From NCBI GenBank assembly GCA_035627915.1, contig DASPKT010000028.1, positions 1 through 20,580 on the forward strand: a stretch of DNA of 20,580 nucleotides, read 5' to 3'. Shown here piece by piece: positions 16,897 through 20,580 of this stretch (its first letter is position 1; each line of letters starts with the position of its first letter). Position numbers and translations under genes: made by a program. The DNA comes from DASPKT01 sp035627915. GTDB lineage: Bacteria > Pseudomonadota > Alphaproteobacteria > Azospirillales > Azospirillaceae. The notes beneath the pieces are model-generated. The model was not told the DNA's origin, made no database searches, and was given only the letters and a program-made list of their open reading frames with translations.

Positions 16897-17969
16897 GCGC
16901 GGGCCCCGAAGTCGATGCGCGGGTCGCTCCAGGCCGCCACCAGGTCGCCCGCCAGGTTCATCAGCAGGCCCAGCAGGCTCAGCAGGTAGAGGGTTCCGAA
17001 GATGACGGGATAGTCCCGGTTCACCACCGCCTCGAACCCCAGCAGCCCGATGCCGTCGAGGGAGAAGATGACCTCCACCATCAGCGCGCCGGTGAACAGC
17101 ACCCCCACCAGCGCCTGCGGGAAGGAGGCCAGGACGACCAGCATTGCGTTGCGGAAGACGTGACCGTAGAGCACCCGGCGCGGCGCCAGCCCCTTGGCCC
17201 GGGCGGTCGTCACGTAGGGCTTGCGCAGCTCCTCCAGGAAGCTGTTCTTGGTCAGCATGGTCAGCCCGGCGAAGCCGCCCAGCACCAGCGACAGGACCGG
17301 CAGCGCCGCGTGCCAGAGATAGTCCAGCACCCGGCCGGGCAGGGACATCTCCTCCCACCCCTCGCTGGTCAGGCCGCGCAGGGGGAACCAGGAGAGATAG
17401 CTGCCGCCGGCGAACAGCACGACCAGCAGCACCGCCACCATGAAGCCCGGCACCGCGTAGCCGACCACGACCAGGCCGCTGGTCCAGGCGTCGAAGGCGG
17501 AACCGTCGCGCACCGCCTTGGCCATGCCCAGCGGGACCGAGACGGCGTAGACCAGCAGCGTCGACCACAGCCCCAGCGTGACGGAGACGGGCAGCTTCTG
17601 CAGCACCAGCTCCGTCACCGGCCGGTCGCGGAAGAAGCTGCGGCCGAGGTCGAAGGCGAGGTAGCCCGCCACCATGCGGGCGAACCGCTCCGGCCAGGGC
17701 CGGTCGAAGCCGAACTCCCGCTCCAGCTCGCGGATGATCTCGGGGTCCAGGCCGCGGGCGCCGCGGTAGGCGCCGGGCTCCGCCGCGGCCGTGCCGCCGC
17801 CGCCCCCGCCGATGCGGGCGGTCGCCTCCACCGCCTCCCCCTCCAGCTCGGCCGCCAGCCGCTCGATGGGGCCGCCGGGGGCCAGCTGCACCAGCAGGAA
17901 GTTAACCGCCAGGATCAGCAGCAGGGTCGGGACCAGCAGCAGCAGGCGGCGGACGGCGTAGGCGAGCAT
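16893..17969 (-). CDS. yejB: Peptide-type ABC transporter permease (YejB-like)
   Basis: This 358-residue permease partner of YejE has a first membrane helix at about 8-30 (RRLLLLVPTLLLILAVNFLLVQLAPGGP). A long periplasmic loop includes a polyglycine run (54-59) and the conserved LDPEIIRELEREFGFDRPWPERF. The remaining five helices are of the DppB type with the coupling loop TTARAKGLAPRRVLYGHVFRNAM. The large loop and the SWFPLRGLTSEGWEEMS segment are YejB-like. The ATG at 17969 lacks a good Shine-Dalgarno but fits the family start. It is the first gene of the operon. The usual periplasmic binding protein gene yejA is not next to it; the upstream neighbour is a divergent tetR-family gene. Confidence 0.93.
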   Translation of the reverse strand: MLAYAVRRLLLLVPTLLLILAVNFLLVQLAPGGPIERLAAELEGEAVEATARIGGGGGGTAAAEPGAYRGARGLDPEIIRELEREFGFDRPWPERFARMVAGYLAFDLGRSFFRDRPVTELVLQKLPVSVTLGLWSTLLVYAVSVPLGMAKAVRDGSAFDAWTSGLVVVGYAVPGFMVAVLLVVLFAGGSYLSWFPLRGLTSEGWEEMSLPGRVLDYLWHAALPVLSLVLGGFAGLTMLTKNSFLEELRKPYVTTARAKGLAPRRVLYGHVFRNAMLVVLASFPQALVGVLFTGALMVEVIFSLDGIGLLGFEAVVNRDYPVIFGTLYLLSLLGLLMNLAGDLVAAWSDPRIDFGARA

Positions 17970-18037
17970 GGCCGCATAGTGGGGGCAAGCCGGGGGCCAT
18001 GGGTAGAGGTTTCGGCAGGGCCGCGGCGCGGGCGCGC

Positions 18038-18066
18038 TTGACAGACGTTCCCGCCGGGATCAGTCT
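18038..18066 (+). promoter_or_regulatory. Candidate promoter of the tetR operon
   Basis: A perfect -35 hexamer TTGACA (18038-18043) is followed after 17 nt by CAGTCT, a poor -10. Transcription would start near 18073, inside the palindrome just downstream. This argues against the TTG at 18066 as the tetR start. Confidence 0.4.
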
Positions 18067-18069
18067 TGG

Positions 18070-18085
18070 TTGAACGATCAATCAA
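18070..18085. promoter_or_regulatory. TetR-type operator palindrome
   Basis: TTGAACGATCAATCAA is symmetrical at 12 of 16 positions (TTGA..GATC..TCAA). It resembles operators of TetR/AcrR-family repressors and overlaps the expected transcription start of the tetR operon, as expected for autorepression. It could also affect the divergent yejB promoter. Confidence 0.55.
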
Positions 18086-18098
18086 GAGGCCGGCGCCC

Positions 18099-18719
18099 TT
18101 GTCCCCCTCCACCCGCGACCGGCTGCTGTTCTCGGCCATGCGGCTCTTCTGGGAGAAGGGCTACGGCTCCACCAGCATCCAGGACATCCTGCGGGACGCC
18201 GGCGCCAACAGCGGCAGCCTCTACCATTTCTTCCCGACCAAGCAGGACCTGCTGGTCGGCGTGCTGGAGGCCTACCGCGACGGCATCGTGCCGATGCTGC
18301 TGGTCCCCGCCTGGGAGGGGGTGGACGACCCGCTGGAGCGGATCTGGGCGCTGCTGGCGGTCTACCGCCGGCACCTGGTCGACACCGACTGCACCTACGG
18401 CTGCCCCATCGGCAACCTGGCGCTGGAGCTGCACGAACCGGACCCGCCGGTGCGCGAGCTGCTGTCGGTGAACTTCGCCCAGTGGTCCCGCCACATCGAG
18501 ACCTGCCTGGACCAGGCGGGGGAGCGGCTGCCCGCGGGGGTGGACCGGCGCCGGCTGTCCATCCTGATCCTGACCGTGATGGAGGGGGGCGTGATGCAGT
18601 CGCGCACCCACCGCAGCCTGGAGGCCTTCGACGCCTCGGTGGCATTGCTGAAGGACTATGTGCGGCGGCTGGAGGAGGACGCGCGGCAAGCCCGCGCGCA
18701 GCCCGGCGGCGAAGCGTGA
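18099..18719 (+). CDS. TetR/AcrR-family transcriptional regulator
   Basis: This 206-residue repressor (from TTG 18099) has an N-terminal TetR DNA-binding domain: STRDRLLFSAMRLFWEKGYGSTSIQDILRDAGANSGSLYHFFPTKQDLLVGVLEAY (4-59), with the helix-turn-helix at about 24-43. The C-terminal ligand/dimer domain contains DCTYGCPIGNLALEL (97-111), a pattern with two cysteines (Cys98, Cys102) shared by a TetR subgroup. The reading frame also opens with TTG at 18066, but that lies upstream of the operator-like palindrome. TTG 18099 has AAGAGG nine bases upstream and is preferred. It probably represses its own operon (small membrane protein, SRPBCC protein) and perhaps yejB. The ligand is unknown. Confidence 0.9.
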   Translation: MSPSTRDRLLFSAMRLFWEKGYGSTSIQDILRDAGANSGSLYHFFPTKQDLLVGVLEAYRDGIVPMLLVPAWEGVDDPLERIWALLAVYRRHLVDTDCTYGCPIGNLALELHEPDPPVRELLSVNFAQWSRHIETCLDQAGERLPAGVDRRRLSILILTVMEGGVMQSRTHRSLEAFDASVALLKDYVRRLEEDARQARAQPGGEA

Positions 18720-18721
18720 AA

Positions 18722-18744
18722 GGCGCCGCCAGGGGGGCGGCGCC
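18722..18744 (+). terminator. Strong hairpin just after tetR (attenuator/terminator candidate)
   Basis: GGCGCCGCC (18722-18730) and GGCGGCGCC (18736-18744) form a perfect 9-bp GC stem with a 5-base loop, two bases after the tetR stop and followed by GTCTT. It could partly end transcription and lower expression of the two downstream genes, or protect the tetR mRNA. Confidence 0.55.
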
Positions 18745-18765
18745 GTCTTGAGCGAGGGGGGAACG

Positions 18766-19119
18766 ATGGACAGGAACGCATTGGTCAGGGCGACCGCGGT
18801 CGGCACGGTGCTGCAGCTGGCGATGGTGGTGACCGGCCACTTCGTGCCGGCGGTGGCCGCGCTGTTCGGGCCGCTGGGGGTAACGATCTCGCTGGTGGCG
18901 GGGCTGCTCTACGCCCGCGCTGCGGGGGGAGGGTTCGGGTCGGCGGTGCTGGGCGGGCTGGTCGCGGGCGGGCTGTGCGCCTTCCTCGGCATCGTCGTGT
19001 CCTTCCTGCTGGGCGACGTGACGGCGGTCATCCTCGGCCTCGGCACCGCCAGCTCCGCCGCGACCGGCGCCGTCGGCGGACTGATCGGCCCCGCCGTCGC
19101 CCGGCCCCGCGCCGCCTGA
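18766..19119 (+). CDS. Small hypothetical four-helix membrane protein
   Basis: The family is not firmly recognised. The 117-residue protein is nearly all hydrophobic and glycine/alanine rich, with about four transmembrane helices (8-27, 30-51, 58-82, 85-110). There is one histidine in the first half (TGHF, 23-26) and one acidic residue (Asp84) between the last helices. Small-residue packing motifs (GGLVAGG, GAVGGLIG) suggest tightly packed helices. The ATG at 18766 follows a long GAGGGGGG ribosome-binding site. It lies 46 bp after tetR and 15 bp before the SRPBCC gene, so it is part of that operon. An open frame extends upstream to 18658, but that part shadows tetR. Confidence 0.75.
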   Translation: MDRNALVRATAVGTVLQLAMVVTGHFVPAVAALFGPLGVTISLVAGLLYARAAGGGFGSAVLGGLVAGGLCAFLGIVVSFLLGDVTAVILGLGTASSAATGAVGGLIGPAVARPRAA

Positions 19120-19134
19120 GGGGAGGGGACGCCC

Positions 19135-19674
19135 ATGATGACGCAGCTGCGCGCGGCCCTGGCGGCCGCCCTCATCCTGCTGCCCGGCGCGGCCGCGGCG
19201 GAGGCGGTCCTCTCCTACCGCATGGAGGAGACGGTGGAGGCCCCGGTCGATGAGGTCTGGAAGGCCATCGCCACGGCGGAGGGGCTGTCCACCTGGATGG
19301 CGCCCGCCGCCAACGTGGAGCTCCGCCTCGGTGGCGCCTACGAGCTTCTGTTCATGCCGCAGGCCGAACCCGGCAAGCGCGGCATGGAGGGCACGAAGGT
19401 GCTGAGCTTCATCCCCGGCCGGATGATCAGCTACACCGGCACCGCCCCGCCCAACTTCCCGACCGTGCGCGCCCAGGGCGGCCCCTGGGGCGTGTACGAG
19501 CTGGAGCCCGACGGAACCGCCCGCACCCGGGTCGTCTTCCACGGCATGGTGCCCGACCGCGGCGAGGAGTGGCGCGCCGCCTTCGAGGCCGCGCAGAAGG
19601 CCCAGCGCGAGTACACCTTCCCCCGGCTGAAGCGCCGGTTCAAGGAAGGGCCGCTGTCCTTCGGAAAGCACTAG
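19135..19674 (+). CDS. Exported SRPBCC / AHSA1-like (START-fold) protein
   Basis: This 179-residue protein starts with a signal peptide (MMTQLRAALAAALILLPGAAAAEA, likely cut near 22-24). A helix-grip SRPBCC domain follows: EETVEAPVDEVWKAIATAEGLSTWMAPAANVELRLGGAYEL (31-71) is the classical first strand, helices and GG turn of the Aha1/polyketide-cyclase-like group. The C-terminal helix is EEWRAAFEAAQKAQREYTFPRLKRRF (144-169). SRPBCC domains bind hydrophobic ligands in a deep cavity; most are cytoplasmic, so the export signal is notable. The ATG at 19135 has GGGGAGGGG upstream, and the next codon is also ATG (19138). It is probably induced together with the upstream small membrane protein under TetR control. 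The ligand is unknown. Confidence 0.85.
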   Translation: MMTQLRAALAAALILLPGAAAAEAVLSYRMEETVEAPVDEVWKAIATAEGLSTWMAPAANVELRLGGAYELLFMPQAEPGKRGMEGTKVLSFIPGRMISYTGTAPPNFPTVRAQGGPWGVYELEPDGTARTRVVFHGMVPDRGEEWRAAFEAAQKAQREYTFPRLKRRFKEGPLSFGKH

Positions 19675-19703
19675 GGGCGGGAAACACTAAGGGGGGGCGG
19701 GGG

Positions 19704-20483
19704 TCACCCCGCCAGCAGCTCCAGGGCGCGGCGGTGCAGGGCGGGGTCGCCGGCGGCGACGACCTCGCCCGGGCTGCCCAGGGCCAGGGGGCGGCCCTGC
19801 CAGTCGGTCATGACGCCGCCCGCGGCCTCCACCACCGGCACCAGCGCCGCCCAGTCCCAGGTGCCGAGGTCGCGCTCCACCACCAGGTCGATGAAGCCGG
19901 AGGCGAGCTGGGAGTAGGCGTAGCAGTCGCTGCCGTAGAGCGTGTACTTGCAGGCCGCCGACACCCGGCGGAACGCCGCGGCGTCGGCTCCGGCGAACAT
20001 GTCCGGCGTGGTGGCGCTGAGGATCGCGTCGGCTGCGTCCGCGCAAGGGCGCACCCGGGCCGGGCGGCCGTTCAGCGCGGTCGGGTGCCCGGCCCCGCCG
20101 ACCCAGCGCTCGCCCAGGGCCGGGTGGTCGACCACCCCCAGCACCGGCCGGCCGCCGCGCATCAGCCCGATCAGCGTGCCGAACAGCGGCCTTCCGGTCA
20201 TGAAGGACTTGGTCCCGTCGATCGGGTCCAGCACCCAGACATATTCCCGGTCCAGCCCCGCCGTGCCGTGCTCCTCCCCCAGGATGCCGTCCTGCGGCCG
20301 CTCCGCCGCCAGAATGGCGCGCATCGCCTGCTCCGCCTCGCGGTCGGCGATGGTGACGGGGGTGTGGTTGGACTTGGTGTCGGCGGCGATGGGCGTGCGG
20401 AAGTGCCGCCGCGCCACGGCACCGGCGGCGTCCGCCAGCCGGTGCGCCAAGGCCACCAGCGCGTCGGGGCAGGGATCGGTCAT
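19704..20483 (-). CDS. hisN: Histidinol-phosphatase of the inositol-monophosphatase family
   Basis: This enzyme dephosphorylates L-histidinol phosphate in histidine synthesis in actinobacteria and many alphaproteobacteria. The 259 residues have the IMPase metal-binding motifs: GEEHG with Glu70, LDPIDGTKSF with Asp86, Ile88 and Asp89, and GTWDWAALVPVVEAAGG with Asp210. SNHTPVTIADREAEQAMR (38-55) and SDCYAYSQLASGFIDLVVE (185-203) are typical of the HisN subgroup rather than SuhB or CysQ. The ATG at 20483 has CAGGAG upstream, which fixes the start. A neighbouring IMPase-type activity cannot be excluded by sequence alone. The 97 bp upstream to the window end hold no supported gene, only a purine-rich stretch. 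Confidence 0.9.
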   Translation of the reverse strand: MTDPCPDALVALAHRLADAAGAVARRHFRTPIAADTKSNHTPVTIADREAEQAMRAILAAERPQDGILGEEHGTAGLDREYVWVLDPIDGTKSFMTGRPLFGTLIGLMRGGRPVLGVVDHPALGERWVGGAGHPTALNGRPARVRPCADAADAILSATTPDMFAGADAAAFRRVSAACKYTLYGSDCYAYSQLASGFIDLVVERDLGTWDWAALVPVVEAAGGVMTDWQGRPLALGSPGEVVAAGDPALHRRALELLAG

Positions 20484-20580
20484 CGCGGGGCTCCTGGTCG
20501 TGGGGTGGGGCGTGGGACGGGAAGAGAGGCGTCGGGTGCGAACGTTGAAGGCCGGAGAGGCGGGGTGTGGTTTGGCACCC

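Noticed and set aside
18066..18098. TTG at 18066 as the tetR start
   Set aside because: It lies upstream of the predicted transcription start and operator, and has no ribosome-binding site. TTG 18099 has AAGAGG nine bases before it.

Overview
The window is a very GC-rich, densely packed stretch of bacterial chromosome. The gene content and order point to an alphaproteobacterium, most likely of the Rhodospirillales/Azospirillaceae type. The pointers are a DUF2336 protein, a dapD-dapE pair facing a def-fmt-truA cluster, a HisN-type histidinol phosphatase, Yej-type peptide transport genes, and many copies of a short palindromic repeat of the CGTCATCCCGGCG class. No rRNA, tRNA, phage, transposase or CRISPR was found. 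The species assignment is inference.

Layout. At 1-244 (minus) lies the start of recR. At 307-2256 (minus) is an exported alpha/beta hydrolase with a four-helix membrane tail. Divergent from it is argB (2388-3308, arginine synthesis). A 383-bp gene-free stretch with two kinds of dispersed repeat follows. Next come def, fmt and truA (3692-6085, plus), which cover N-terminal formyl handling and tRNA pseudouridylation. Convergent to them is dapD-dapE plus a coupled five-helix membrane protein (8884-6297, minus, lysine/diaminopimelate branch), preceded on the same strand by a HAD pyrimidine-5'-nucleotidase-like gene (9769-9002).

At 9893-12828 (plus) an overlapping pair encodes a PAS/GAF-like/GGDEF diguanylate cyclase and a DUF2336 protein. 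A divergent HxlR regulator / carboxymuconolactone-decarboxylase-family pair (12895-13868) shares an 80-bp gap with two matching palindromes. A repeat-filled 313-bp stretch follows. yejF-yejE-yejB (17969-14182, minus) encode a peptide-type ABC importer without its binding protein. Divergent from it, tetR, a small membrane protein and an exported SRPBCC protein form a likely operon (18099-19674). hisN (20483-19704, minus) ends the window.

The most distinctive non-coding signal is a 31-nt unit present seven times at three sites, all in gene-free gaps and two of them between convergent genes. Its stems change in a compensated way (CC/GG versus TT/AA), and in a fixed orientation six of the seven loops are GNRA tetraloops, which suggests selection on an RNA hairpin. 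The best protein-level leads are the membrane-tailed hydrolase with an altered nucleophile elbow, the tetR-linked membrane/SRPBCC module, and the diguanylate cyclase-DUF2336 pair. I see no clear case of a wholly new defence or biosynthetic system.
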